DNA from: Gammaproteobacteria bacterium | GTDB lineage: Bacteria > Pseudomonadota > Gammaproteobacteria > Competibacterales > Competibacteraceae | Reading direction: 5' to 3' | Length of the DNA: 64,000 nt | Assembly: GCA_024234995.1 (NCBI GenBank) | Contig: JACKNF010000014.1 | Coordinates: forward strand, 9,878-73,877 | In this document: one piece after another, positions 41,012 to 50,372 of the stretch | Position numbering within the stretch: position 1 is the first letter of the stretch | Layout of the letters: each line of letters begins with the position of its first letter | Translations under genes and position numbers: made by a program | Notes under the pieces: model-generated | Databases searched by the model: none | Seen by the model: only the letters and a program-made list of their open reading frames with translations | Told to the model about the DNA's origin: nothing

Positions 41012-42994
41012 CTATACTCCATTCGCCACTATGATGCGATTCCGGCCCTGTTCCTTGGCCTGATACAACGCAGCATCGGCGCGGCTCAACAAGGCGCAGG
41101 CATCCGTCTCTTCCGGTTCCGCCATCGCCAAGCCAATGGATACCGTGATGGCAGGCAATTCGTTGTCCCGATGCTGTAAATGCAGTTGCATCACAGCCTG
41201 GCGCAGCTCTTCCATTCGCCCCTGAGCAGTGCTCAGGGTTGCGCCAGGCAGAATCAAAACCAATTCTTCCCCGCCATAACGGCAGGCCAGATCGTCACTG
41301 CGCAAGAAGCGTTGCAGTAATCCGCCAACCGCCCGCAATACCGTATCACCGGCTTCGTGACCGTAGTCATCGTTGAATTTCTTAAAGTAATCAAGATCGA
41401 GCATGGCCACGGTTAATGGTTCGCCGTTGCGCCGGCAGCGATGAAGTTCACGCGGTAATGTTTCGTCCAGATAGCGGCGGTTAAACAAACCCGTCAGTGG
41501 ATCGCGAATGGCTTGTTCGCGCAACGCTGCTTCCAAGCGTTTCCGGTCGGTGATGTCTTGATTGGTACCGGAGAGCTTGACGACGTGGCCCTGTTCATCA
41601 AGATGCGGTGTGCAAATCATGATAATGGAACGTTCCTCGCCATCAGGGCGGCGGATGCGCAAATCAAGGCGATACGGTTCGCCCTGCTCCACCGCTGCCT
41701 GCACAGCTTCATTGAAACGTGGCCAATCCTCGGGATGGATGAATTCCCGATGCGCGTCATAGGCGGGTGTGCCTCGATTGGGGTCGAGTCCCCAGACCCG
41801 GAACATGCCTTCTGACCAGGCCGGTTGTTGCGTGAGCAGATCGTAGCTCCAACTGCCAAGTTGAGCCGTTCGTTGCGCCCACAACAAGTCACGCTCACGT
41901 TCGCTGAGCTGCTGATTGATCCGTGCTGTTTGCTGCAAAACAGCGGCGATACGCTGTTGGCTGGATGTCAGTACCTTGACAAGGAGCGCTAGCAACAGGC
42001 TGCTAATACTACCCGTGACGGCAAGCAGAATGGCTTTTTCACTCAGCAACTTTGCCTCGAACCGGGCAGTAGAAGTGATCTGCAGGGACCAAGGATGCCC
42101 CCAAAATAAGAATCGCTGAACGGCCCAAAATGCCGGATTGGCTGTAATTGCCGTAGTGACAGGATGTAGCATGAATAGCCGGGTGTCCGGCAATAAATCA
42201 ACACCGTCATAGATTTCTATATTCAGATTTGACCATAATTCATTGAAATCAAAGCTTCTCAGTATGCTATCCATGAAATCGTCCATCCGCAGAAGCGAGT
42301 AGACCCAGCCGATCAGCTTCGCGCGGCGCACTTCGATGGTGGTAAGAGGTACATCGTCATGGCGATACACTGGAACAAACAGCAAAAAGCCAGGTTGAAT
42401 GCCAGCCGCGGTTTCCTGCTGCAATATGACCTTGCCTGATAGAGCCGCCTTACCCTCGTCTCGTGCCCGCGTTGCCGCCGCCCAGCGGACCGGTTCAGAG
42501 GACATGTCATCGCCAAACGCATGAAGATTGCGGCCAGAGAAGGGTTCGAGATAAACCACAGCGGTGTAGAATGCACGCTCCCCTTCTGGATGGATGGTGT
42601 AATTGGGAAAGCCTTCCTGGCGAATCGCGGCAATATGCGCAGTCTTCTGGCCGGACGGGATGAACAAGGAGAAGCCGATCCCCTGAATGCCGGGGTAGCG
42701 CTCCCCGAGACGCAGGGCTTCGACATAGTGATGGAATTCCTGGCGCGTGACCACTTCTGAGGCATCAAATAGACCAACGACACCGCGCAAGATATGCACG
42801 TAGTCATCGAGACGGTATTCGATCCGGTCGGCGATCTTGTTCACCCAAAGCCGGAATTCCGCTTCCAATGCGCGCATGGCATCCTGGCGGGCGTTTTGCC
42901 AAAGCACATAGGTCATCCCAAAACCCAGTGCCAAGATTAACCACGGCAGCAGCACCAGGATTTGCGTTCTCGCAGGACGGCGCTTCTTTATCAT
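41012..42994 (-). CDS. Membrane diguanylate cyclase with CHASE-like sensor, PAS and GGDEF domains
   Basis: Makes cyclic di-GMP, 660 aa. TM1 is at about 12-32, a periplasmic CHASE-type sensor at about 45-300 (YPGIQGIGFSLFIP and IHPEGERAFYTAVVYLEPF), TM2 at about 320-345, a PAS/PAC domain at about 370-490 (QRTAQLGSWSYDL; GTNQDITDRKRLE), then GGDEF (about 495-660). The catalytic motif is YGGEEL, an active variant, with DPLTGLFNRRYLDE at the start of the domain. The inhibitory I-site RSDD lies five residues before it, so product feedback is likely. No EAL domain. It is inserted between the ridA side of the stringent-response cluster and recG, and abuts recG. Confidence 0.93.
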   Translation of the reverse strand: MIKKRRPARTQILVLLPWLILALGFGMTYVLWQNARQDAMRALEAEFRLWVNKIADRIEYRLDDYVHILRGVVGLFDASEVVTRQEFHHYVEALRLGERYPGIQGIGFSLFIPSGQKTAHIAAIRQEGFPNYTIHPEGERAFYTAVVYLEPFSGRNLHAFGDDMSSEPVRWAAATRARDEGKAALSGKVILQQETAAGIQPGFLLFVPVYRHDDVPLTTIEVRRAKLIGWVYSLLRMDDFMDSILRSFDFNELWSNLNIEIYDGVDLLPDTRLFMLHPVTTAITANPAFWAVQRFLFWGHPWSLQITSTARFEAKLLSEKAILLAVTGSISSLLLALLVKVLTSSQQRIAAVLQQTARINQQLSERERDLLWAQRTAQLGSWSYDLLTQQPAWSEGMFRVWGLDPNRGTPAYDAHREFIHPEDWPRFNEAVQAAVEQGEPYRLDLRIRRPDGEERSIIMICTPHLDEQGHVVKLSGTNQDITDRKRLEAALREQAIRDPLTGLFNRRYLDETLPRELHRCRRNGEPLTVAMLDLDYFKKFNDDYGHEAGDTVLRAVGGLLQRFLRSDDLACRYGGEELVLILPGATLSTAQGRMEELRQAVMQLHLQHRDNELPAITVSIGLAMAEPEETDACALLSRADAALYQAKEQGRNRIIVANGV

Positions 42995-43415
42995 CTCTGC
43001 CTCCGGTCATTCCCGGTTCAGCGCCAGCAACCAGGGTAGCACTTCTTCACCGCTCAGATCCGCTAGCCTGCTATGAGCGATGGCAACTGCTTCATCCAGA
43101 ATCCGATGGATGTTGACTTGCCAAACTGGACACGGGCTATAGAGATGAATCCGTATGCGCTTTTTGATTCCGGCAGCCTGTCTGGTTTGGGGATCAGCCG
43201 CTTAGGATAGCCTGTAGATAGCCTGGGTACGATCCCGGAAATACGATCTCAGGAACCTGCTGGACCCGCGCCGGAGGATTGAATCAGTTCTCGCAGAATT
43301 GCGAGAGGGTGCAGGCGGCTTCAACGATGGCTTGGGATTGCATAATTAATCTTGATAACCGGATTTCTCTGATGTCCGATCCGCCTGCATGCGTGATTTG
43401 TTTCTGGACGGATAG
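42995..43415. other. Gap of 421 bp between the diguanylate cyclase and ridA
   Basis: It holds a minus-strand coding-like remnant near the cyclase (listed separately). The part at 43205-43415 shows nothing I can name. The promoter for the cyclase-recG pair probably lies here. Confidence 0.5.
43007..43201 (-). pseudogene. Possible gene remnant, 65 codons without a start
   Basis: An open minus-strand stretch reads coherently (for example WQVNIHRILDEAVAIAHSRL and SGEEVLPWLLALNRE before a stop) but contains no ATG, GTG or TTG and is preceded by a stop. Codon use looks normal. It may be the 3' end of a lost gene next to the cyclase. I recognise no family. Confidence 0.3.
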
Positions 43416-43802
43416 CTACTTGCTCAGGACCAGTACTGCATCCATCTCCACCTGCGCGCCGCGCGGTAAGGCTGCAACACCAATCGCGGCTCGTGCCGGA
43501 TAAGGCTCTTGGAAATACTCGGCCATGATTTGATTTACCAAGGCAAAATGGCTGAGATCGGTTAGAAACACGTTGAGTTTGACCGTGTCTGCGAGACTGC
43601 CGCCACTGGCATGGGCGACCGCCGCCAAGTTGTCGAACACCCGGCGGATCTGCGCCTCCATATCGCCCTCCACTAGCTGCATGGCAACCGGATCGAGGGG
43701 AATCTGGCCCGATAGGTAAACCGTGCCGCCAGCCTTGACCGCTTGGGAATACGTGCCGATAGCAGCAGGGGCTTGATCAGTCTTAATGATTTCACGGAAC
43801 AT
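43416..43802 (-). CDS. ridA: RidA family reactive intermediate deaminase
   Basis: A 128-aa trimeric enzyme that hydrolyses 2-aminoacrylate and related enamine/imine intermediates from PLP enzymes. The substrate-binding arginine is R104 in YPARAAIGVA, with the family marks GTYSQAV, LSGQIPLDP and VEMDAVLV. It lies 32 bp downstream of spoT on the same strand, a neighbourhood common in gammaproteobacteria, so it is probably the last gene of gmk-rpoZ-spoT-ridA. Confidence 0.95.
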   Translation of the reverse strand: MFREIIKTDQAPAAIGTYSQAVKAGGTVYLSGQIPLDPVAMQLVEGDMEAQIRRVFDNLAAVAHASGGSLADTVKLNVFLTDLSHFALVNQIMAEYFQEPYPARAAIGVAALPRGAQVEMDAVLVLSK

Positions 43803-43834
43803 CGTCGAACTCTCAAGAGTTTAAAATTTAAAGT

Positions 43835-46033
43835 TTAACCACGCCGCGCCAGTCTCAGCACTTCCGGCACGGTACGCAACTGACGGATCACCCGCGCCAG
43901 ATGGCTCCGGTCACGGACATCGAGCAGCAGATGAACCGTGGTGGTATTACCATCCCGCTCCGAAGTATTGATGGTTTCAATATTGGCATCGGTTGCCGAG
44001 ATAGCGGCAGCGATGGTAGCCAAAACGCCACGTCTGTTGGTGACATCGAGCCGTAATTCCGCCGTAAAGTCGGCACCGATACACTGTTCCCATTCCACTT
44101 CGATCCATTTATCGGGACTTTTCTTGTAACTAGCAACGTTTTTGCAATTTTCGCGATGGATGACAATCCCGCGTCCGGCGTTGAGATAGCCGATGATAGC
44201 GTCACCTGGCAGCGGCCGGCAGCATTTGCCAAAGCCGACCACCGTGCCTTCGGTACCCTTGATGAGTAAGGGTTGGGCGCTGGTGTCCGATAGGGCCTTC
44301 TCATTTTCATCCGGCAGCAACCGCTTGACGAACAGCGCTGCTACTCGATTGCCCAGCCCGATATCAGCCAATAAATCGTCGAAACCGCTCAGCCCCAGTT
44401 CCTGAACCAATGCTTGAATCCGGCCGCCCGGCAGCTCGTTGAGGCCACCAATATAGCCAGCCAGCGCTTTTTCCAACATCCGTTTACCCAGCAGGATCGC
44501 TTCTTCGCGCTGCAAATGCTTGAGGTAGTGGCGGATGCTGGAGCGTGCCTTGGCGGTGATCACGAAGTTGAGCCAAGCCGGATTAGGCCGGGCTGTCGGG
44601 GTAATAATGACTTCAACGCTTTGCCCCGTCACCAGCGGCGTGCGCAACGGCACCAGCCGGCGATCCACCTTAGCGCCCACGCAGGTATTGCCAACATCGG
44701 AATGGATGGCGTAGGCGAAATCCACTGCCGTCGCACCGCGTGGCAGTTCGATAATCTCGCCGCGCGGGGTAAACACGTAGATCTCATCAGGGAACAGGTC
44801 TACCTTGACGCTTTCCAGAAATTCCACCGGATTGCCGGCACGGCGCTGCATATCCAACAGCTTGCGTAACCACTCGCGGGCACGCTGCTGGGCATGATTG
44901 CCCTGGTTGTCACCACCGGATTTGTAGCGCCAGTGTGCAGCGACCCCAACCTCAGCCATGATATGCATGTCTTCGGTGCGGATCTGCACTTCGATAGGGA
45001 CACCGTTGGGACCGAATAGCACCGTGTGCAGCGACTGATAGCCGTTCGCCTTGGGAATCGCAATGTAATCCTTGAACCGGCCCATAATCGGCTTATACAG
45101 GTTATGCATGACCCCTAGTGCCCGGTAGCACATATCCACGCTTTCGACGATCACCCGCACCGCGTAAACATCGTGGACTTCTTTGAACGGCAAATGCTTG
45201 CGGCGCATCTTCCGGTAAATACCCCACAAGTGTTTGCTGCGGCCCATAACCCGGGCCTGGATACCTTCGTCATTCAGCCGGGTTTGAATGCAGGTCTCCA
45301 GTTGACCAACGATTTCACGGCGGTTACCACTCATCTTGCGCACTGCATCTTGCAAAACCCGGAAGCGCAGCGGATACAAGTGGTTGAAACCGAGATTCTC
45401 CAACTCCTGACGCAGATGGTTCATTCCTAGCCGTCCTGCGATCGGTGCGAAAATCTCCAGGGTTTCCCGGGCAATGCGGCGGCGTGATTTCGGACGCATG
45501 GCTCCCAGGGTGCGCATGTTGTGTAAGCGATCGGCCAGCTTGATCATGATCACCCGCAAATCGTTGGCCATCGCTAGGAACATCTTGCGAAAGTTTTCAG
45601 CCTGGGCCTCCAGTTTGGAGTTGAACTGGATTTGCGTCAGCTTGCTGACTCCATCGACTAAATCAGCAACTTCTGGCCCGAAACGGTGGCTGAGTTGTTC
45701 CTTGTTGTAGTGAGTATCTTCAATAACATCGTGCAGAATGGCTGCTTGCAGGGTTTCATGATCAAAGCGGACATTGGACAAAATGCGAGCGACGGCCAGG
45801 GGATGAAAGATGTAGGGCTCACCGCTTTTGCGGTAGATGCCAGCATGGGCTTCAGCCGCGAAATGACAAGTTTCACGCAACTGATCGACCTGAGCCGGTT
45901 CCAGATATTCGCTGGTGATGGCGCAGAGATCATCGATGCGGAGATGCAAATCATCCAGCCACTCGTCATCGACGGCCAGTTTATGACTGGGCTGGAATTC
46001 ATCACGCACTTCCCGCAAAGATACGCTCAACAT
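43835..46033 (-). CDS. spoT: Bifunctional (p)ppGpp synthetase/hydrolase SpoT
   Basis: Controls the stringent-response alarmone, 732 aa. The N-terminal HD hydrolase domain has HD at residues 101-102 (AILHDVIEDT) and KLADRLHNMRTL, which keeps the hydrolase residues. The synthetase domain has GRFKDYIAIPKANGYQSLHT; the R-F-K-D motif is the form seen in bifunctional enzymes rather than RelA's E-x-D-D. A TGS domain (VFTPRGEIIELPRGATAVDFAY, core ELPRGATAVDFAY) and a C-terminal ACT domain follow. It is co-oriented with rpoZ 34 bp upstream. Confidence 0.96.
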   Translation of the reverse strand: MLSVSLREVRDEFQPSHKLAVDDEWLDDLHLRIDDLCAITSEYLEPAQVDQLRETCHFAAEAHAGIYRKSGEPYIFHPLAVARILSNVRFDHETLQAAILHDVIEDTHYNKEQLSHRFGPEVADLVDGVSKLTQIQFNSKLEAQAENFRKMFLAMANDLRVIMIKLADRLHNMRTLGAMRPKSRRRIARETLEIFAPIAGRLGMNHLRQELENLGFNHLYPLRFRVLQDAVRKMSGNRREIVGQLETCIQTRLNDEGIQARVMGRSKHLWGIYRKMRRKHLPFKEVHDVYAVRVIVESVDMCYRALGVMHNLYKPIMGRFKDYIAIPKANGYQSLHTVLFGPNGVPIEVQIRTEDMHIMAEVGVAAHWRYKSGGDNQGNHAQQRAREWLRKLLDMQRRAGNPVEFLESVKVDLFPDEIYVFTPRGEIIELPRGATAVDFAYAIHSDVGNTCVGAKVDRRLVPLRTPLVTGQSVEVIITPTARPNPAWLNFVITAKARSSIRHYLKHLQREEAILLGKRMLEKALAGYIGGLNELPGGRIQALVQELGLSGFDDLLADIGLGNRVAALFVKRLLPDENEKALSDTSAQPLLIKGTEGTVVGFGKCCRPLPGDAIIGYLNAGRGIVIHRENCKNVASYKKSPDKWIEVEWEQCIGADFTAELRLDVTNRRGVLATIAAAISATDANIETINTSERDGNTTTVHLLLDVRDRSHLARVIRQLRTVPEVLRLARRG

Positions 46034-46067
46034 GATCGATTTCCTGTCTCTGGTGTCCCAAAGACGC

Positions 46068-46343
46068 CTATGCTGACGCTACCGGCGCGTCGTCGTGATT
46101 GAGAGGAGAAGCAGATTCATTCCGTGAGGCAAGACCACGCCCGCGGTATTTTTCCTGGAGTAAATGATCGAGCTTGCCTTCGGCTAATTCGCGTAAAGCG
46201 ACAACAGTCGGTTTGTCGTTTTCCCAAGGAATCAGCGGCTCGCGGCCCAGTGCCAGTTCGCGGGCGCGCCGCGCCGCGATCAGCACCAATTCAAAGCGAT
46301 TGTCCACGCAACCAAGGCAGTCTTCAACAGTAATTCGAGCCAT
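46068..46343 (-). CDS. rpoZ: RNA polymerase omega subunit
   Basis: A 91-aa subunit that helps fold beta-prime and forms part of the ppGpp site in gammaproteobacteria. The N-terminus MARITVEDCL with DNRFELVLIAARRAREL is diagnostic, and KPTVVALRELAEG follows. It lies between gmk and spoT, the usual order, which links alarmone target and maker. Confidence 0.96.
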   Translation of the reverse strand: MARITVEDCLGCVDNRFELVLIAARRARELALGREPLIPWENDKPTVVALRELAEGKLDHLLQEKYRGRGLASRNESASPLNHDDAPVASA

Positions 46344-46432
46344 TCAGATGTTTCTCCGGATTCGGCAACCATCAGCAGTGCCAGGCCATAAAAGTGGGAA
46401 TTAGAACTTTTCAGTTTAATTAAAACAATTAG

Positions 46433-47047
46433 TTAAGACAAGAGTAAATGCAGAAGTTCTCGCTGCTGCTCCACTTGAACTATCCGGCGCTGACGATGGG
46501 CGATCAAAATGGCGCGCAAGGCATCCAGAGCACGCTTAAAATCATCATTAATGACTAAATAATCAAATTCGACATAGTGTGATAGCTCATCAAGCGCTGC
46601 CGTCATTCGCCGTTCGATCACCTCAGTGCTGTCCTGACCTCGATGGGCCAAACGCTGCCGCAAGGCCTCCCGCGAAGGAGGCAAAATGAAGATACTTGTA
46701 CTATTTGGCATCTGCGCACGCACCTGCCGGGCCCCTTGCCAGTCGATTTCCAAGATCACATCCAAGCCAGCCTCCCGCTGTGCCTGCACGGTAGCGCGGC
46801 TCGTGCCATAGCAGTTGCTAAATACTTGGGCGTGTTCCAGGAATGCGCCTTCCGCGGCCATCGCCTCGAACGCTGCGGGAGCCACGAAATAGTAGTGCTC
46901 GCCATCACGCTCGCCGGGACGAGGGGGGCGGGTAGTGTGTGAGACCGAGACAACAACACCCGGTGTCGTTTCGACCAAGCTTTTTACCAGACTGGTTTTT
47001 CCAGCACCGGATGGGGCGGCAACGATATACAAGGTTCCGAGAGTCAT
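46433..47047 (-). CDS. gmk: Guanylate kinase
   Basis: Phosphorylates GMP to GDP, 204 aa. The P-loop is APSGAGKTSL near residue 11, the GMP-binding region is SHTTRPPRPGERDGEHYYF (core TTRPPRPGE), and DVILEIDWQGARQVR is the family signature. The lid has RLAHRGQDS and the end NDDFKRALDAL. It is the first gene of the gmk-rpoZ-spoT-ridA run. Confidence 0.96.
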   Translation of the reverse strand: MTLGTLYIVAAPSGAGKTSLVKSLVETTPGVVVSVSHTTRPPRPGERDGEHYYFVAPAAFEAMAAEGAFLEHAQVFSNCYGTSRATVQAQREAGLDVILEIDWQGARQVRAQMPNSTSIFILPPSREALRQRLAHRGQDSTEVIERRMTAALDELSHYVEFDYLVINDDFKRALDALRAILIAHRQRRIVQVEQQRELLHLLLS

Positions 47048-47470
47048 AAGGAATGGAGATACACGGTCTTAGGTAGAAGTGATGAGGAAGCGTCATACAT
47101 CCACACGTTCAAAGATGGCATAGAGCCGATATTCAGCGCATGAAGAATTCATGAATAACTTCAGGCAGGCGAATAAGAGCACAATCCTACCAGAGTTGTC
47201 GAAAAAGCACCTGCTACGGCAAATTCCTCTTTGCCAAAGCGAGGTAAGAAGGGATTTTTGCTACTGAGCGCGACGAGAACCTGTTTAGGAGCGTTAAGGT
47301 TGGGCCGGCATGAGTGAAACTGCCGGACGTGCCGGGAATCGGCGAGTTCATCAGGTCAAACTGAGAATCCAGAATGAAACGTTGCACTACCCCTCAATCG
47401 ATATGATCGATCGTTACCCGCCGCAAAACTGGCCCGCAAGCGGCGGGTTTAGTGGTTTAAAGTGGTTTTC
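47048..47470. other. Gap of 423 bp between gmk and the acyl-CoA synthetase gene
   Basis: No supported gene. A plus-strand 54-codon frame (47310-47474) with a weak AAGG site runs into the synthetase stop and is probably chance. An inverted repeat, CCCGCCGC (47417-47424) and GCGGCGGG (47440-47447), lies 24 bp past the synthetase stop; it lacks a T-run on the minus strand but may still end that transcript. The gmk promoter should be at the left end. Confidence 0.5.
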
Positions 47471-49114
47471 TTAAAGCTGCTGTGCCCGCTCACGCAGAAT
47501 ATATTTCTGCATCTTGCCGGTTGATGTCTTGGGCAATGGGCCAAACACTACGGTCTTAGGTACTTTGAAGCGCGCCAACTGGTTGCGGCAGAATTCGATG
47601 ATTTCCTCTTCGGTGATATGCTCCATACCCGGTTTGACGGTGACAAAAGCGCAGGGCGTTTCGCCCCACTTCTCATCAGGCCGGGCTACTATCGCTACTT
47701 CCATGACAGCAGGATGCCGGTACAGCACATCCTCGACCTCAATGGTAGAGATATTCTCGCCGCCAGAAATAATGATGTCCTTGGAGCGGTCTTTGATCTC
47801 GATATATCCATCCTCGTGCCATACGGCCAGGTCGCCGCTGTGGAACCAGCCACCTTGAAATGCTTCTTCACTCGCACCAGGATTTTTAAGATAACCCTTC
47901 ATGACATTGTTGCCACGCATGAAAATTTCGCCAATCGTCCGGCCATCCTTTGGCACAGGTTCCAAGGTTTGGGGGTTGGCGATCATTAATCCTTCTAGCA
48001 TGGGATAACGCACACCCTGACGGGATTTGAGCGCCGCCCGTTCTTCCAAACTTAATGCGTTCCATTCATCGTGCCAGGCACAGACCACTGATGGACCGTA
48101 GGTCTCGGTCAAACCGTACGTGTGGGTGACTTCAAAATTCATTTGCTCCATACCCTCGATAACTGCCGCAGGCGGCGCTGCACCCGCAGTCATAACCTTG
48201 ACCGGATGATCAATACCCGCCTTCAGGTGATCAGGGGCATTTCTGAGCAGATTCAACACAATGGGAGCACCACAGAAATAGTTAACTTTTTCATTCTTGA
48301 TCAAGTCGAAAATTAGATCAGCGCGCACCTGCCGCAGGCAAACACTGGTTCCGGTCGTTGCTGCAATCGTCCATGGAAAGCACCAGCCATTGCAGTGGAA
48401 CATTGGTAAAGTCCAAAGATAGACCGGATGCAGGCCCATGTCCCAAACCATGGCGTTGCTGATAGCATTCAAGTAAGCACCACGATGGTGATAGACCACA
48501 CCCTTGGGATTACCGGTAGTACCAGAGGTGTAGTTCAGAGTGATCGCTTGCCATTCATTAGCGGGATTCTGCCAGGCAAATTGCGGATCACCCTCGGTCA
48601 GCAGCGTTTCATAATCCAGCGTCCCCAGTTTTTCGCCACCCGTAAATTGTGGATCGTCGACATCGATCACCAGTGGCCGCTTGGCCGCCGGCATTAACCG
48701 CAATGCCTTACTGATGGTCTCGGAAAACTCGCGGTCGGTAAACAGGATCTTTGCTTCGCCATGTTCCAGCATGAAGGCTACAGTTTCTGCATCCAACCGG
48801 ATATTGAGGGTATTCAACACTGCACCGGTCATGGGCACGCCAAAATGTGCTTCGAACATTTCCGGGATATTAGGCAGCATCGTCGCTACGGTATCGCCCA
48901 AACCGATACCGCGCTGGTGCAGCGCTGAGGCCAGTTGTCGGCAACGAGCGTAGGTTTCTGCCCAATTGCGCCGGATCGAGCCATGCACGACTGCTGTGCG
49001 CTGCGGATAAACAGAAGCAGCACGCTCGATAAAAGTTAACGGGGTGAGAGGCACATAATTGGCAGGGTTGGGATCCAGGCTCATCTCATAGATGTTGCGG
49101 GCGCTGGCACTCAT
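47471..49114 (-). CDS. AMP-forming acyl-CoA synthetase
   Basis: Activates a carboxylic acid to its CoA thioester via an acyl-adenylate, 547 aa. The AMP-binding signature is YTSGTTGNPKGV, followed by THTYGLTETYGP and the hinge/adenine region GWFHSGDLAVWHEDGYIEIKDRSKD (core HSGDLA and DRSKD). The C-terminal catalytic lysine is in KTSTGKMQK. The sequence type is close to medium-chain and 3-methylmercaptopropionate (DmdB-like) ligases (MSASARNIYEMSL start, PLTPLTFIERAA). The substrate is not certain. It could feed the beta-oxidation enzymes at 62-64 kb. It is monocistronic here. Confidence 0.92.
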   Translation of the reverse strand: MSASARNIYEMSLDPNPANYVPLTPLTFIERAASVYPQRTAVVHGSIRRNWAETYARCRQLASALHQRGIGLGDTVATMLPNIPEMFEAHFGVPMTGAVLNTLNIRLDAETVAFMLEHGEAKILFTDREFSETISKALRLMPAAKRPLVIDVDDPQFTGGEKLGTLDYETLLTEGDPQFAWQNPANEWQAITLNYTSGTTGNPKGVVYHHRGAYLNAISNAMVWDMGLHPVYLWTLPMFHCNGWCFPWTIAATTGTSVCLRQVRADLIFDLIKNEKVNYFCGAPIVLNLLRNAPDHLKAGIDHPVKVMTAGAAPPAAVIEGMEQMNFEVTHTYGLTETYGPSVVCAWHDEWNALSLEERAALKSRQGVRYPMLEGLMIANPQTLEPVPKDGRTIGEIFMRGNNVMKGYLKNPGASEEAFQGGWFHSGDLAVWHEDGYIEIKDRSKDIIISGGENISTIEVEDVLYRHPAVMEVAIVARPDEKWGETPCAFVTVKPGMEHITEEEIIEFCRNQLARFKVPKTVVFGPLPKTSTGKMQKYILRERAQQL

Positions 49115-49364
49115 TGCAGAATCCTCCAGGTGGACGGGTCAATTTGATTCGTTCCCTGTTAGCTGCTTTGTAGCAGCAAGGAATAAGCGATCTCATGAAG
49201 TAAGTGAAGCGCTTATCCAGGGAACAATCTATTATAGTTGTGATTGTGTGACCCCACCGATCAGGAGATTCACAGATTAGGTTAGGATTTTACACTTTAA
49301 CATAAATTTTTGATTTTATTGCACAAATATCAGATACACTCGTCCAGCTTGGGTTCCGGTAGAG

Positions 49365-49601
49365 TCACACACCGTAACGTGTTGTCGCTAATTCGTCCGA
49401 ATACAGCGCCTCCAATGCCTCTGGTTCGGCGCGAATGACTTCAATGTCCCCCTTGCGGATGAAATTCCAGCCATGCGCATGCTGTGGACCAAAAATCGCG
49501 TAGGATTGAAGGGAATAACCACGCAGGCCAATCCGTTCCGCAATCTTCATTGTGCTGCTTGCCTGGTCAAGCGCTTTACTTTGAATGTTGTTCCCGTTCA
49601 T
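49365..49601 (-). CDS. Hypothetical protein, 78 aa
   Basis: A small soluble protein with normal codon use. GAGGGT lies 8 nt upstream of the ATG. Notable features are a His/Trp patch (FGPQHAHGWNFIRKGD) and an acidic segment (EPEALEALYSDEL). No signal peptide, cysteine or membrane helix. I do not recognise a family. It stands alone between the acyl-CoA synthetase and the Sel1-repeat gene. Confidence 0.5.
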   Translation of the reverse strand: MNGNNIQSKALDQASSTMKIAERIGLRGYSLQSYAIFGPQHAHGWNFIRKGDIEVIRAEPEALEALYSDELATTRYGV

Positions 49602-49844
49602 GGCTGTACCCTCAAAGTTGTTAACCCTTTTTTATATTGGGTTTTATAATCAAATTATCAGCAGTAGTCACCTTATCTGCAGGTGTTCTCTCATAACCTC
49701 TGTACCGCAACGCGATATCTTAGAGATGACCAGGATTTTAATGCAAATTTTACGCCGATAACCAATAAAAACCGTCGGCTTTCTCTTTACAACGCGCTTT
49801 ATCCTTTCCTCTATCTGCCTGGAAAAGAGGAATTGAAGGAAGTC

Positions 49845-50372
49845 TCAACGATTTCCATGCTGAGGTTCGGAGGCAGGCAATGGTGGAATGGAGAACGTGT
49901 GAGTCGCCTGCCATTCTTTGACCTTGCGTTCGGCTTCTTCGACCTGGGCAGGGGTCATTTTTTCGATGATCTCCTGCTTAGCCTGGGGAGCCTGGCTATC
50001 TCCCTGGCTATCAGCCATGGCATACCAGAAGTAGGCTTGTACGTAATCTACTGGCCCGCCCTCGCCTTCTTCGTACAGAATACCCAGGTTGATCTGCGCT
50101 TGCGGCAGGCCCTGCTCAGCAGCTTTACGATACCATTCTATAGCCTGAAGGTCGTCCAGTGGCACGCCATAGCCGTTGTCATAAAGCACTCCGAGGTTGA
50201 ACTGGGCAAAAGCGAAGCCTTGTTCCGCCAGTGGCCGGACAATAGCGGCTTCAGTGGCGTAATCACCGCGCTCGTGGGCCATTTTGGCCTGCTCCCAATC
50301 GCCCTCAGCAGCCCAAACAGGTGCAATATTTAGCAAGCCGCCTGTTAGAAGTAAAAATATTAGTTTTTTCAT
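49845..50372 (-). CDS. Sel1-like repeat protein, exported
   Basis: About 175 aa. The start at 50372 gives a clean signal peptide (MKKLIFLLLTGGLLNIAPVW, cleaved near VWA-AEG). Two to three Sel1 (TPR-like) repeats follow: AEQGFAFAQFNLGVLYDNGYGV, then AEQGLPQAQINLGILYEEGEG, and AYFWYAMADSQGD (repeat cores AQFNLGVLY and AQINLGILY). Such proteins act as periplasmic interaction scaffolds; no partner is evident. The C-terminus is Pro/Ser-rich. It is followed and preceded by gaps with no clear operon partner. Confidence 0.85.
   Translation of the reverse strand: MKKLIFLLLTGGLLNIAPVWAAEGDWEQAKMAHERGDYATEAAIVRPLAEQGFAFAQFNLGVLYDNGYGVPLDDLQAIEWYRKAAEQGLPQAQINLGILYEEGEGGPVDYVQAYFWYAMADSQGDSQAPQAKQEIIEKMTPAQVEEAERKVKEWQATHTFSIPPLPASEPQHGNR

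Noticed and set aside
47310..47474. 54-codon plus-strand frame in the gmk gap
   Set aside because: Contains an inverted repeat, has only a weak ribosome site, and ends inside the synthetase stop; no family resemblance.
49683..50333. 216-codon plus-strand frame over the Sel1 gene
   Set aside because: Antisense shadow; the minus-strand frame has a signal peptide and Sel1 repeats.
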